A stretch of DNA of 64,000 bases from the NCBI RefSeq assembly GCF_004193775.1, contig NC_041007.1:28918850-28982849 (forward strand), written 5' to 3'. Both the position numbers and the translations under genes were made by a program. The stretch comes from Glycine soja. Taxonomy: Eukaryota; Streptophyta; Magnoliopsida; Fabales; Fabaceae. The notes beneath the pieces were generated by a model. It did not search any database and was not told the DNA's origin. It saw only the letters and a list, made by a program, of their open reading frames with translations. Positions within the stretch are counted from its first letter, which is position 1, and each line of letters begins with the position of its first letter. Shown in pieces: positions 9,434 through 19,779 of the stretch.

Positions 9434-10936
9434 ATGGCAGGACGTGGTAGGGATCAGAATCGTGATGTCCTCGACCGCATCACAGCTGTGTTGGAAACTC
9501 TGGTACAGGAACGTGATGTGGAGCCGACGGAGTATCGGGGACTCATGGCTTTCCATAAGAACCACCCGCCAAAGTTCAGTGGAGACTATGATCCGGAAGG
9601 TGCTAGGTTGTGGTTAGCTGAGACGGAGAAGATTTTTGAGGCGATGGGTTGCCTTGAGGAGCATAAGGTCCTTTATGCGACATTTATGCTCCAAGGAGAG
9701 GCCGAGAATTGGTGGAAGTTTGTGAAGCCTTCATTTGTTGCACCTGGAGGCGTGATTCCTTGGAATGCCTTCAAGGACAAATTTTTGGAAAATTACTTTC
9801 CACGAGATCTCAGGAAGCGGAAGGCGAGGGAATTTCTGGACTTGAAGCAGGGAAACATGTCGGTTGGAGAGTACACGGCCAAGTTTAATGAGCTTCTGCA
9901 GTATTGGCCTCAATACCAAGATGCTCGGAATGAGGAAGATTTATGTGCTCAGTTTGAGAATGGGCTTCGGTTGGAGATCCAACAGGCAGTTAGTTATGTG
10001 CAGATCACGGATTTTAATCAGTTGGTGACAAAGTGCAGGATTTTTGAGGACAAGATGAAGGAGAGGCAAGCTAGAGGCGTTGGAGGACCTCAGAGAAGCC
10101 ATCCTTTTAGGGGGAATAGTGACAAAAGGATGAAGCCGTATGCTAGCAATAAGGGGAAGCAACCTATGGCTACCTCCAACATGAGCCAATCAAGGGGGAC
10201 TGGGGTACAGTGCTTTCAGTGTGGGGGACCGCATCTTAAGAGGAATTTCCCACAGCTCCAGCAGACACAGGAGAACCGTTGTTATGTTTGTGGCAAGGTG
10301 GGCCATTATGCTCGAGAATGTAGGGTGACTGGAAGACCGACGGTAACTGCCAATTCCAACACCGTCAATCGTGGACCTGCTAATTCCACAAGGAGCGGTA
10401 ATGTTAGCAACAACAACACTAGTGGTGGAAGACCAAAAGTACCCTCCCGGGTATTTGCTATGAGTGGTTCAGAAGCAGCTGCCTCCGACGATTTGATACG
10501 GGGTAAGTGTTTGATTGCTGATAAACTACTAGATGTACTTTATGATTCGGGTGCCACGCATTCTTTCATATCTCATGCATGTGTGGAGAGGTTGAGGTTA
10601 TGTGCGACGGAGTTACCATATGACATGGTGGTGTCTACTCCGACTAGCGAGCATGTAACCACCTCTCGGGTGTGTTTGAAGTTTCCTATAATTGTTGAGG
10701 GTCGATCTTTTATGGCGGATTTGATTTGCCTACCCTTAGCTCATCTAGATGTGATCTTGGGGATGGATTGGTTATCTACTAACCATATTTTTCTAGACTG
10801 TAAGGAGAAAATGCTAGTGTTTGGTGGAGATATAGTTCCAAGTGAATCTTTAAAAGGGGATGCGGCCAACGATGGAATGGGGGAGGTTTCTAACTTACAT
10901 GGTGTTGTTCTCTATGAATGTGGAAGAGGACACTGA
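9434..10936 (+). CDS. Gag-protease of the Tekay-type element
   Basis: 500 residues from an ATG at 9434. Residues about 20-225 form the retrotransposon Gag capsid region, with a YFP...EF(L)[12 protein letters not shown] block typical of chromoviruses. Two zinc knuckles follow at about residues 257-300. The second ([14 protein letters not shown]) is intact; the first has lost its last Cys ([13 protein letters not shown]). The retropepsin motif [11 protein letters not shown] is at about residue 371. Gag forms the particle, and the protease would cleave the polyprotein. The frame ends at about 10936, but similarity to the pre-RT linker continues in the next frame from about 10905, so gag and pol are separated by a one-base frame break. 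Such elements normally encode one continuous gag-pol. Confidence 0.9.
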   Translation: MAGRGRDQNRDVLDRITAVLETLVQERDVEPTEYRGLMAFHKNHPPKFSGDYDPEGARLWLAETEKIFEAMGCLEEHKVLYATFMLQGEAENWWKFVKPSFVAPGGVIPWNAFKDKFLENYFPRDLRKRKAREFLDLKQGNMSVGEYTAKFNELLQYWPQYQDARNEEDLCAQFENGLRLEIQQAVSYVQITDFNQLVTKCRIFEDKMKERQARGVGGPQRSHPFRGNSDKRMKPYASNKGKQPMATSNMSQSRGTGVQCFQCGGPHLKRNFPQLQQTQENRCYVCGKVGHYARECRVTGRPTVTANSNTVNRGPANSTRSGNVSNNNTSGGRPKVPSRVFAMSGSEAAASDDLIRGKCLIADKLLDVLYDSGATHSFISHACVERLRLCATELPYDMVVSTPTSEHVTTSRVCLKFPIIVEGRSFMADLICLPLAHLDVILGMDWLSTNHIFLDCKEKMLVFGGDIVPSESLKGDAANDGMGEVSNLHGVVLYECGRGH

Positions 10937-12524
10937 AGTTAGTAGTATACCGGTGGTGTCGGAATTTCCAGAAGTTTTTCCTGACGACATTTGTGAATTG
11001 CCACCTGAGAGAGAAGTGGAATTCATTATTGACTTGGTGCCTGGGGCGAATCCAGCGTCGATTGCGCCTTATAGAATGTCTCTGGTAGAACTAGTAGAGG
11101 TGAAGGCACAAGTGCAGGACCTTTTGAGCAAACAATTTGTTCGTCCAAGCGCATCACCGTGGGGAGCGCCGGTCTTGCTGGTTAAAAAGAAGGATGGAAG
11201 TATGAGAATGTGTGTAGACTACCGACAGTTAAACAAGGTCACTATCAAGAACAAATATCCTCTACCAAGGATAGATGATTTGATTGACCAATTGAGGGGA
11301 GCGACGGTATTTTCGAAGATCGATTTACGATCTGGGTATCATCAAATCCGAGTTAAGAAGGAGGATATCCCAAAGACTGCGTTTCGGACTCGGTATGGGC
11401 ACTACGAGTATTTAGTCATGCCATTTGGAGTGACTAATGCTCCGGCTATTTTCATGGACTATATGAACCGTATATTCCATGATTACTTGGATCAGTTTGT
11501 GGTTGTGTTCATTGATGATATCCTAGTGTATTCAAGGAATAAGGAGGAGCATGAGAAGCACTTGAGGATTGTGTTGCATATCCTGAGGGATAGGAAGTTG
11601 TTCGCCAAACTGTCGAAATGTGACTTTTGGTTGGAGAAAGTGCAGTTCTTGGGGCACGTGATTTCTAAGGATGGGGTTGCGGTGGATCCGAACAAGGTGG
11701 AGTCGGTTATGGAGTGGCAACCACCGACAACTCCAACAGAAGTTCGAAGTTTCTTGGGGTTAGCTGGCTATTATAGAAAATTCATTGAGGGATTTTCTAA
11801 ATTGGCATTACCCCTAACTAAATTGACTCGTAAGAATGAGAAGTTTGTTTGGAATGAGAAGTGTGATCAAAGTTTCCAAGAGTTGAAGAGGCGGTTGACA
11901 ACAGCTCCAGTGTTAATTTTGCCCGACCCTAAGAGACCATTTGAAGTGTATTGCGATGCAAGCGGGCAAGGTTTGGGGTGTGTGTTGATGCAAGAGGGAA
12001 GAGTAGTGGCTTATGCTTCACGTCAATTACGTCCTCATGAAGTTAACTATCCGACCCATGACTTGGAACTAGCAGCGGTGGTCTTTGCTTTAAAGATTTG
12101 GAGGCATTATTTGTACGGTACTCGTTTTGAAGTTTTTAGTGATCACAAGAGTCTCAAATACTTGTTTGATCAGAAGGAGCTCAATATGAGGCAACGGAGA
12201 TGGATGGAGTTCCTCAAGGATTATGATTTTGGTCTTTCCTACCATCCCAGAAAGGCTAATGTAGTAGCCGACGCGCTAAGCCGGAAGTCTTTACATGTTG
12301 CGACTATGATGAGTTTGGAGCAGAGGTTGATAGAAGAATTCCGAGATTTGAATCTAGCAATCGAGATGCGACCAAAGAGCTTATTTGTGGGAGCGTTGCA
12401 GATTACCAATGAATTCGTAGATCACATACGCGAAGCTCAAGGGGATGACCCATTTTTGCAAGGCAAGGTGTTAGATGTAATGGGGGTAAGGATGTGGAGT
12501 TTGAGAAGGACACAACCGGGTTAA
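10905..12524 (+). CDS. Reverse transcriptase-RNase H part of pol (shifted frame)
   Basis: An open frame runs from 10860; real similarity starts near 10905 with the linker [12 protein letters not shown] spans roughly residues 60-260 of the frame and has [30 protein letters not shown] and the catalytic [10 protein letters not shown] (about residue 217). RNase H starts near residue 360 ([13 protein letters not shown]) and keeps its acidic residues and the DALSRK end. The frame then runs out near 12524, while the integrase continues in another frame. This would copy element RNA into DNA and remove the RNA strand. Because both flanking joins are out of frame, this copy probably makes no full Pol. 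Confidence 0.9.
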   Translation: MFSMNVEEDTEVSSIPVVSEFPEVFPDDICELPPEREVEFIIDLVPGANPASIAPYRMSLVELVEVKAQVQDLLSKQFVRPSASPWGAPVLLVKKKDGSMRMCVDYRQLNKVTIKNKYPLPRIDDLIDQLRGATVFSKIDLRSGYHQIRVKKEDIPKTAFRTRYGHYEYLVMPFGVTNAPAIFMDYMNRIFHDYLDQFVVVFIDDILVYSRNKEEHEKHLRIVLHILRDRKLFAKLSKCDFWLEKVQFLGHVISKDGVAVDPNKVESVMEWQPPTTPTEVRSFLGLAGYYRKFIEGFSKLALPLTKLTRKNEKFVWNEKCDQSFQELKRRLTTAPVLILPDPKRPFEVYCDASGQGLGCVLMQEGRVVAYASRQLRPHEVNYPTHDLELAAVVFALKIWRHYLYGTRFEVFSDHKSLKYLFDQKELNMRQRRWMEFLKDYDFGLSYHPRKANVVADALSRKSLHVATMMSLEQRLIEEFRDLNLAIEMRPKSLFVGALQITNEFVDHIREAQGDDPFLQGKVLDVMGVRMWSLRRTQPG

Positions 12525-13840
12525 TTAGATTTAAGGGGAGGATATGTGTGCCATCTTTAGATGATTTGAAAGTTAAGATCTTGGAAGAAGCGCATAAAAG
12601 TCGTCTTAGTTTCCATCCAGGAATGACTAAGGTGTACCAAGATTTGAAGAGAAGTTTTTGGTGGCATGGCATGAAGAAAGATGTAGCTGAATATGTAGCA
12701 AGATGTTTGACATGTCAAAAGGCTAAGGCTGAGCACCAGCGACCATCAGGAGAATTGAAGCCATTGGAAATTCCGGAATGGAAATGGGAGAGCATATCTA
12801 TGGATTTTGAATCTAGTTTACCCAAGACTAGTCGTGGACATGATGCTGTGTGGGTCATAGTAGATCGACTCACCAAATCTGCTCATTTTATTCCGGTGAA
12901 TATGAAGTATAGAATGGAGAAACTAGTGGAGTTGTACATCAAGGAAGTAGTAAGGTTGCATGGAATTCCTGCTAGTATTGTATCAGACAGGGATCTGAGG
13001 TTCACTTCGCGATTTTGGACCAGTCTACATGAAGCCTTGGGGACAAAGCTGAAGCTTAGTTCAGCTTATCATCCTCAAACAGATGGTCAGACTGAACGAA
13101 CCATTCAGACTCTAGAGGATCTACTTCGGGCGTGTATTATAGAGCAACAAGGTAGCTGGATGGATTGTTTGCCATTGATTGAGTTTACTTACAACAATAG
13201 CTACCAAGCCAGTATTGGTATGGCTCCTTTTGAAGCTTTATATGGACGAAAGTGCAAAACTCCTATTTGTTGGTACGATGATGGAGGAGCAGTACTTCTT
13301 GGACCTGAAATGCTACAACAGATTAACGAACAAGTGAGGTTGATTCGAGAGAAGATAAAAGCATCTCAGGATAGGCAGAAGAGCTATTATGATAGAAGGA
13401 GGAAGCCACTAGATTTTCAGGAAGGAGAACATGTGTTTTTGAAGGTTTCTCCTGTAATCGGGGTCGGAAGAGCTCTCAAATCTAGGAAGTTGACGCCCAA
13501 GTATCTAGGTCCGTATCAGATTTTGAAGAAGGTTGGGCTTGTAGCTTATCATATCGCCTTACCTCCGAGTTTATCGAATTTGCATCCTGTGTTTCATGTC
13601 TCTCAACTGAGACGGTACAACCCAGATCCATCACATATACTTGCAGTGGACGAGGTACAGGTGAAGGATAACCTCACCTATAAAGCACAACCTCAGAAGA
13701 TCACTGACCGAAGAATGAAGTCGTTGAGAGGAAAGGAGATCGCGTTAGTGAAGGTGCAGTGGGGAACCGATGAGGGTGATTCTACATGGGAGTTGGAGGA
13801 TAGGATGAGAGAATTGTACCCAAGTTTGTTCATAGAGTAG
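12494..13840 (+). CDS. Integrase with chromodomain-like tail (shifted frame)
   Basis: 448 residues in the same frame as gag but shifted from RT. The N-terminal HHCC zinc finger is at about residues 33-76 (H..H..CLTCQ). The DDE core has SMDFE, IVSDRD and HPQTDGQTE, so all three acidic residues are present. The tail from about residue 400 ([20 protein letters not shown] then [12 protein letters not shown]) matches the chromodomain-type end of Tekay/Del integrases, which directs insertion to heterochromatin. True similarity begins with the run [10 protein letters not shown] just upstream of the frame's first ATG, so a single indel near the G run at 12481-12486 explains the second break. Confidence 0.9.
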   Translation: MEFEKDTTGLIRFKGRICVPSLDDLKVKILEEAHKSRLSFHPGMTKVYQDLKRSFWWHGMKKDVAEYVARCLTCQKAKAEHQRPSGELKPLEIPEWKWESISMDFESSLPKTSRGHDAVWVIVDRLTKSAHFIPVNMKYRMEKLVELYIKEVVRLHGIPASIVSDRDLRFTSRFWTSLHEALGTKLKLSSAYHPQTDGQTERTIQTLEDLLRACIIEQQGSWMDCLPLIEFTYNNSYQASIGMAPFEALYGRKCKTPICWYDDGGAVLLGPEMLQQINEQVRLIREKIKASQDRQKSYYDRRRKPLDFQEGEHVFLKVSPVIGVGRALKSRKLTPKYLGPYQILKKVGLVAYHIALPPSLSNLHPVFHVSQLRRYNPDPSHILAVDEVQVKDNLTYKAQPQKITDRRMKSLRGKEIALVKVQWGTDEGDSTWELEDRMRELYPSLFIE

Positions 13841-13861
13841 TTAATTTCGGGGACGAAATTC

Positions 13862-13879
13862 CTAAAAGGGTGGGAGTAT
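13862..13879 (+). other. Polypurine tract
   Basis: The purine-rich CTAAAAGGGTGGGAGTAT abuts the TGTGACATCC of the 3' LTR, as required for plus-strand priming. Confidence 0.85.
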
Positions 13880-16019
13880 TGTGACATCCTGGAAATTTCT
13901 ACCCGGAATTTTTGGAAACGATGTATTTTGAATGATTATATATATATATATATATATAAGTATTATTCAGTGTATATGCATATATGTTCTTGATAGAAGT
14001 AGGAATAGTGGGGGCAAGATATGCAGGTTAGGCTAATTAAGGAAGAGAAATCCATAACTGGGAGGTTATGGGTTAATTCTTAATTAATTAGTTTAAAATC
14101 ATCGTTTTGCGTGTGACTTAAAATTTAACGAAACCAACCTCTGAACCACGCTCGAGGTCTTATTCTGAGCGTTTTGATATATATATTGATAACTGTCGAA
14201 AACTGGCCCCGACGGACGCAGAGAAACGCGAGGAACTGGAACCAGAGAAACGGCACACAAACCGAGGCAGGATTTTAGCGTTTCAAAGGTCAGATTTTTC
14301 TCACTTTTTGTGACTGAGTATGGGTCACAATCAAAAGAGAAAGTGGGCCCTTTTTGCTCCACTCAAATGCAGACACGTGGCATAGCTTAAATAAAATAAT
14401 AGAAAAAAAGAGAAAACCCTTTTTAAAACCAAAAAGCTGTATTCTCTCTCCTCAGTCAGCCCCAAAATTTCAGAAGCCTTTTCCTCTCTCTCTCACGTTG
14501 CCATTCTCTTCTCCTTCATTCTCCATTGAAGCTCCAAACAAAGCTCCAACCTTTGGCCATCATTTCTGCTCCAAATCGCGAAAGGAGGGCATTTTCGGAG
14601 TCGTGAAGCGCGTCTCTACGTGTGGGACTTCGAAATTTCAGGTTTGGGTGGACTTCTTTCTCTCTTGATTTTCGTGGGTATGGGGTTTTGGGAGATATGA
14701 TGGGTAGTTTTGCTAGGTTTCTGCTTCATGATAGTTATTTGTGAAGAAACTTGTTGAAAGCATGTTGAACTTGCCATGTTTGGATGAGTTAAGCTTACCC
14801 ATTCTGTTTTAGGGTTTTTATGATGATGCTTGTGATGTTTATGTGCTGAAATTGCTTATGGAAAACTGTTAGAGATGAAGGGTAGAATTAACCTAGGGTT
14901 AGAAAGTGAGAATGTGGTGTTATGAGTGGAAAAAGAGTGAGGCTTTGAGAGTTGGAAGGTTAAATCTGGATTCTGTGGTAAATGGAGGTTAAAATGAGTT
15001 AATCCTAACTTGAAATGCCATTTAGAACATGTGAGAAAGTTTGGACTGTGATAGAGAGAAAAACAAATGACCAAAGTGAACAAAGAGCTATTTCTAGGGT
15101 AAATTTGGGTGCTGAGGAGTCAAATTTTGATTCGGTGAAATTTTAGGTGTAAATCCAGTTTGAACAAGTTTAAATTGATGTTATAGACTTGTGTGAGGTG
15201 AGAGTTTGCTTCAAATTTACCTTATTCTCAATTTCACTTCTCAAACCATGAAAATCCATCAAATTGAGGGGTTTTGGATACCTAGATTTTGTGTTGTTGT
15301 GGTTTGAAGCTTGACTTTGGTTTAGACATGATTGATACATGATTTGGGACTTGTAGGATTTGATTTGGGCAAGATTGGATGAGGGAAAGTGTGATTTTCG
15401 AAATCTGCACTTATGCAGAATTTTGCTGTCAAATAGGTACAGCAGAATTTTGGCTTTGTGCAGAAAAATGCCATGCATTTGCTGGTTGTGGAAAGAGTAG
15501 TACAGAATGAGTTCTGGATGTTTTCTAGTAGATCCCAACGGTCAAAATGTAGGCTTATGTACTAGAGACTTCCAGTAAAATTTCGAGTCGATCCAACGGT
15601 TAACGAATGGAACGAAGGAAATGTTACTGGGGTATTGTATGTGAAAAGATGTGATTTTGAGCTGTGTTTTGGGCAGAGTTTTCTGCCTTTGCTCTGTTTT
15701 GCTTGGTTTTGTTAGTCCATGATGATTGGATGTGGAATTACCTGGATTTTGGGGAAGCTTGGAGGATTGATGGGGACCCGGTGTTGAGAGAAACGAGGAT
15801 ATGGGCTACGTGGGAGTACGTGAGCTCAGTTGGAGGTGGGCAACAGGGGATGGTGGGTTATGCGCGATTTGTGGATGTGGAAACTTGTTGTGCACCATCG
15901 CCCGACCGCCACCTAGTACCACATGTGGCATGGTACCCCATAATTCGACATGCTTGAGATGAGGAAGTGTAGAAGGGTGAAACTTCCTGCTTTTATTCGT
16001 TGACCACAGAGTGGTACCT

Positions 16020-16518
16020 NNNNNNNNNNNNNNNNNNNNNNNNNNNNNNNNNNNNNNNNNNNNNNNNNNNNNNNNNNNNNNNNNNNNNNNNNNNNNNNNN
16101 NNNNNNNNNNNNNNNNNNNNNNNNNNNNNNNNNNNNNNNNNNNNNNNNNNNNNNNNNNNNNNNNNNNNNNNNNNNNNNNNNNNNNNNNNNNNNNNNNNNN
16201 NNNNNNNNNNNNNNNNNNNNNNNNNNNNNNNNNNNNNNNNNNNNNNNNNNNNNNNNNNNNNNNNNNNNNNNNNNNNNNNNNNNNNNNNNNNNNNNNNNNN
16301 NNNNNNNNNNNNNNNNNNNNNNNNNNNNNNNNNNNNNNNNNNNNNNNNNNNNNNNNNNNNNNNNNNNNNNNNNNNNNNNNNNNNNNNNNNNNNNNNNNNN
16401 NNNNNNNNNNNNNNNNNNNNNNNNNNNNNNNNNNNNNNNNNNNNNNNNNNNNNNNNNNNNNNNNNNNNNNNNNNNNNNNNNNNNNNNNNNNNNNNNNNNN
16501 NNNNNNNNNNNNNNNNNN
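16020..16518. other. Assembly gap of 499 N
   Basis: The gap lies between 'gtggtacct' and 'gaagatatg'. In the 5' LTR these two strings are directly joined (near 7440), so the gap corresponds to no LTR sequence. Confidence 0.95.
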
Positions 16519-16761
16519 GAAGATATGTCGCGGGGGTCAGGAGACCTTGGGGACGTCAGGTGGGGTGCTATTGCCCAAAACCAAGCTTGACCAATCCCGA
16601 CCCAACCCGGGCATAGTCAGTCAGTGAGAACCTGTGATGTACCTAAACAGGCGAGCTCCTGGCAATCAACAGATAAAAGGAACAAAACCACAAAGCAAGG
16701 AGGCTTGTGTGGTGGCTGGCCAGCTGTGAACTTTGATTGATATGTGGGTTATGGCCTCTGT

Positions 16762-17080
16762 TAATCGATTACCAAGGGTGGGTAATCGATTACAAGGCTT
16801 AAAAATGAAGAAATGAGGCTAAGATGGTCTCTGGTAATCGATTACTAAGGAGTGTAATCGATTACGAGGCTTCAAAAAGGGAACTGGGAGATTGTGGAGA
16901 CCTCTGGTAATCGATTACCAGTCTGTGTAATCGATTACACAGAGGAATGGGTCACTGGTAATCGATTACCAGGTATGTGTAATCGATTACACAGTGCCTT
17001 TTTAAGGTTTTCATGTCCTGAAGCTGTGTAATTCGAGTTTGGCCTCTGGTAATCGATTACCAAGGCTGTGTAATCGATTA
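16762..17080. promoter_or_regulatory. Five pairs of TAATCGATTA palindromes (3' LTR)
   Basis: Starts at 16762/16783, 16835/16855, 16908/16928, 16959/16980 and 17050/17071, with the same 20/21 bp spacings as the 5' LTR copy. All ten cores are intact. Confidence 0.7.
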
Positions 17081-17207
17081 CCAGAGATGAAAAGACTAAA
17101 GATACCCCTTTTTCTTGCATGTTGTGGTTATGAGACGCATTGTGTGGCGGCATAGTTAGATTCTTGTGAAAGAGTCTACCCCTTTCCTTTCTTTCTTGTG
17201 GATCGTG

Positions 17208-17639
17208 ATGGCGGCGCAGCTAATCCATGATCGAGTGGAGATGGAGTGCCTAGAGGGAGCTTGGGAGACCCTCGAAGGCAACGCGAGGTGCTGATTTTGG
17301 GGCACGATTCGATTCATGGCTACTTCTTTGGTGCATCCAGATGAACCCGTGCGCACGCTTCAGCGTACTGTGGAGTGGATACTACCCACGCCTACACCAT
17401 ACCGTCTAGTGGAGCCAGTCCAAGTGATCGAGGTGACGTCATCTGAGGAAGACCCTGAGGAGGATCCCGAGGAGCTACCTCCTGAGCCTGCTGTGGATGC
17501 CCTTGACTTTCTAGAGGGTGATGAGGACCCACTTCCTGAGGTGGATTCTCCCGAGGAAGTCATGTCGGCATCTGAAGCAGACTCTACGGAGGATAGTGGC
17601 CCGAGAGAGATGGCGACCAGTGGAGGCTCTTCATCATAG
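17208..17639 (+). pseudogene. 3' LTR copy of the acidic ORF, with a premature stop
   Basis: This is the counterpart of 8131-8562. A CGA-to-TGA change at 17292-17294 truncates it after 28 codons. The downstream frame stays open to 17639, with few other changes. The change is a C-to-T at a CpG, consistent with methylation-driven decay. Confidence 0.55.
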
Positions 17640-18218
17640 TGGACAGTTCCATGGACTAGTTTTATATACTTTTTGAGGGTGGGTGTATCTAGGACTGATT
17701 GTTAGGTTTACTCTTTTGTTTTTGTATGGGTAGACCTGTTGTATAGGAATTTGATGATTGCATACATGTGGCTGAAGCCACCACTGTGGACACCTTTGCT
17801 CTGGATGACACTATGTATTTTGTAAAACTCCCATATTTTGGACAGCTTTAAATGATGAATGTATTTATGATCAATCTTGTTACTCAAAAAGAAAGCATTA
17901 GCAAATTTATTTGTAAAAGAGTTTATCAACCGTATTTTATTCTTTTATTTTCACGTGACGACCTAAAGTAATGGTTGGTACATTCTTCCTTTTGAAACAG
18001 CAAATTACTTTAGAGATTATGAGCGGTAAGAAAGAAATGACTCCGAATAGAGTTGTGAACTGGCCATTCAGGACTCTATAGTGAGGATTTTCCTTCTAAA
18101 CCTAGTTATGGTGAAAAAAGAAAGAAATGAAAAAGAAAAAGAAGAAAAAAAAATTTACCATGGTTTTTGTTATTTAAATCATTACTATCAAACCAGTCAT
18201 TAATTTAGGGATGCCACA

Positions 18219-18223
18219 CATGT
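18219..18223. repeat. Right target-site duplication CATGT
   Basis: Directly follows the ...GCCACA end of the 3' LTR and equals 5312-5316. Confidence 0.93.
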
Positions 18224-18415
18224 TCATTTTAAAGCTAAATGTTGACATCGTGCCCTTCATTTTCGGTCACAAGGAAGATTACCCTTGGCACAAGTATATT
18301 GTTTCTCTAAGATATGGTGCTCTCGCGAATGATTTATTTTTCTTTGCAAAAAGCATGTTTGCCTTTTAGGTGGAAAAACTCGATGGACCGTTCGGTCCTG
18401 CCAACAAACTTTTTT
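18224..18415 (+). repeat. Continuation of duplicate B
   Basis: Resumes the segment interrupted at 5316. It reaches the 'aagcatgttt' landmark and then 'aggtggaaaaactcgatgg', the string that also follows LTR-1 at 21390-21410. So this is the internal sequence leading into tandem array 1. Confidence 0.5.
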
Positions 18416-19530
18416 CTGAGCCCCATGAATTTTTTGCCTAGCGTTGTTCATGCATCCTCCACCAACGAGTCTAGAGCCCCACGAAGTTATTGCGTAGCGC
18501 TGTTCGCCAATTCTTCATTCTCCATTTTTTTTCGGAGCCCCATGAATTTATTGCCTAGTGTTGTTCATGTGTCCTCCACCTTCGAGTCTGGAGCCCCGCG
18601 AAGTTATTGCGTAGCGCTGTTCGCCAATTCTCCATTCTCCACTTTTTTTCGGAGCCCCATGAATTCATTGCCTAGCACTGTTCATGCATCCTCCACCATC
18701 GAGTCTGGAGCCCCGCGAAGTTATTGCGTAGCGCTGTTTGCCAATTCTCCATTCTCCACTTTATTCGGAGACCCATGAATTTATTGCCTAGCATTGTTCA
18801 TGTGTCCTCCACCTTCGATTCTGGAGCCCCGCGAAGTTATTGCGTAGCACTATTCGCCAATTCTCCATTCTCCACTTTTTTCGGAGCCCCATGAATTTAT
18901 TGCCTAGCGCTGTTTATGCATCCTCCACCAACGAGTCTGGAGTCCCGCAAAGTTATTGCGTAGCGCTGTTCGCCAATTCCCCATTCTCCACTTTTTTTGG
19001 AGCCCCATGAATTTATTGCCTAGCACTGTTCATGTGTCCTCCACCTTCGAGTCTGGAGCCCCGCGAAGTTATTGCGTAGCGCTGTTCGCCAATTCTCCAT
19101 TCTCCACTTTTTTCGGAGCCCCATGAATTTATTTCCTAGCGCTGTTCATGTGTCCTCCACCTTCGAGTCTGGAGCCCCGCGAAGTTATTGCGTAGCGCTG
19201 TTCGCCAATTCTCCATTCTCCACTTTATTCGGAGACCCATGAATTTATTGCCTAGCGTTGTTCATGTGTCCTCCACCATCGAGTCTGGAGCCCCGCGAAT
19301 TCATTGCCTAGCGATGTTCGCCAATTCTCCATTCTCCACTTTTATTCGGAGACCCATGAATTCATTGCCTAGCGCTGTTCATGTGTCCTCCACCATCGAG
19401 TCTGGAGCCCCGCGAATTGATTGCCTAGCGCTGTTCGCAAATTTTCCATTCTCCAATCTTATTCGGAGACCCATGAATTCATTGCCTAGCGCTGTTCATG
19501 TGTCCTCCGTTATCAAGTGCGGAGCCTCTG
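18416..19530 (+). repeat. Tandem array 1: ten units of 116-118 bp
   Basis: GAGCCC-CATGAA starts fall near 18416, 18534, 18651, 18767, 18883, 18999, 19115, 19231, 19348 and 19465. Each unit is itself a dimer: a half beginning GGAGCCCCATGAA and a half beginning GGAGCCCCGCGAA share TTATTGC-TAGCG-TGTTC. Long open frames across it are by-products of the repeat. The array sits just before the polypurine tract and LTR, the 3' untranslated position known in Tat/Ogre-lineage elements as a source of satellite repeats. Confidence 0.9.
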
Positions 19531-19779
19531 GCGACTGGGAAATATGTTTTTCTGTTATTTTCCGGATCGGTTCCTTCACCAAACATGTGTATATGTGTAT
19601 ATGTATATTATATTCGTTGTTCTTGTTGTTGTTTGTATTTTGTTTTGTGTTGTGCAGAAAAAAAAAAAGAAGGAGTAGAGACGAGAGTCGTCATCACGGA
19701 AAGGGCAGGACGGACGAAATCAATGTCTTATCTTTGCTTTCCTCTTATCTTCGATGAGAGGTAAGTAAAGAGGGGCAAC
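19531..19779 (+). other. 3' untranslated tail and polypurine tract before LTR-1
   Basis: It runs through 'gactgggaaatatg', a T-rich stretch, an A-run and AAGAGGGGCAAC directly before TGTCATACCC. The same order occurs at 22986-23261, so the two array-LTR modules are homologous. Confidence 0.7.

Larger units (their letters stand above)
5317..18218 (+). mobile_element. Complete Tekay/Del-type Ty3/gypsy LTR retrotransposon
   Basis: The element begins TGTGACATCC and ends TGCCACA. It has long near-identical LTRs, an initiator-Met tRNA primer-binding site, gag-protease, RT-RNase H and integrase in Ty3/gypsy order, and a polypurine tract abutting the 3' LTR. A perfect 5 bp duplication (CATGT) occupies 5312-5316 and 18219-18223. 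Very long LTRs and a chromodomain-like C-terminus after integrase fit the Tekay/Del chromovirus clade. Differences between the LTRs are sparse, so the insertion is young. Two frame breaks in gag-pol argue that this copy cannot make all its proteins, unless they are assembly errors. Confidence 0.95.
13880..18218 (+). repeat. 3' LTR of the Tekay-type element (contains 499 N)
   Basis: It repeats the 5' LTR throughout, with a longer (TA)n at about 13938-13960, a few substitutions and the N run at 16020-16518. Without the Ns it is 3840 bp against 3825 bp, and the difference is about the size of the TA expansion. It ends TGCCACA. Confidence 0.95.

Noticed and set aside
16000..16616. Open frames across the N run
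   Set aside because: They exist only because N codons are not stops.
18314..19757. Long ORFs with MNLLPSVVHVSSTIESGAPR-type repeats
   Set aside because: They are translations of the 116 bp tandem array; period changes of 1-2 bp shift the frame, and no start or family is recognisable.
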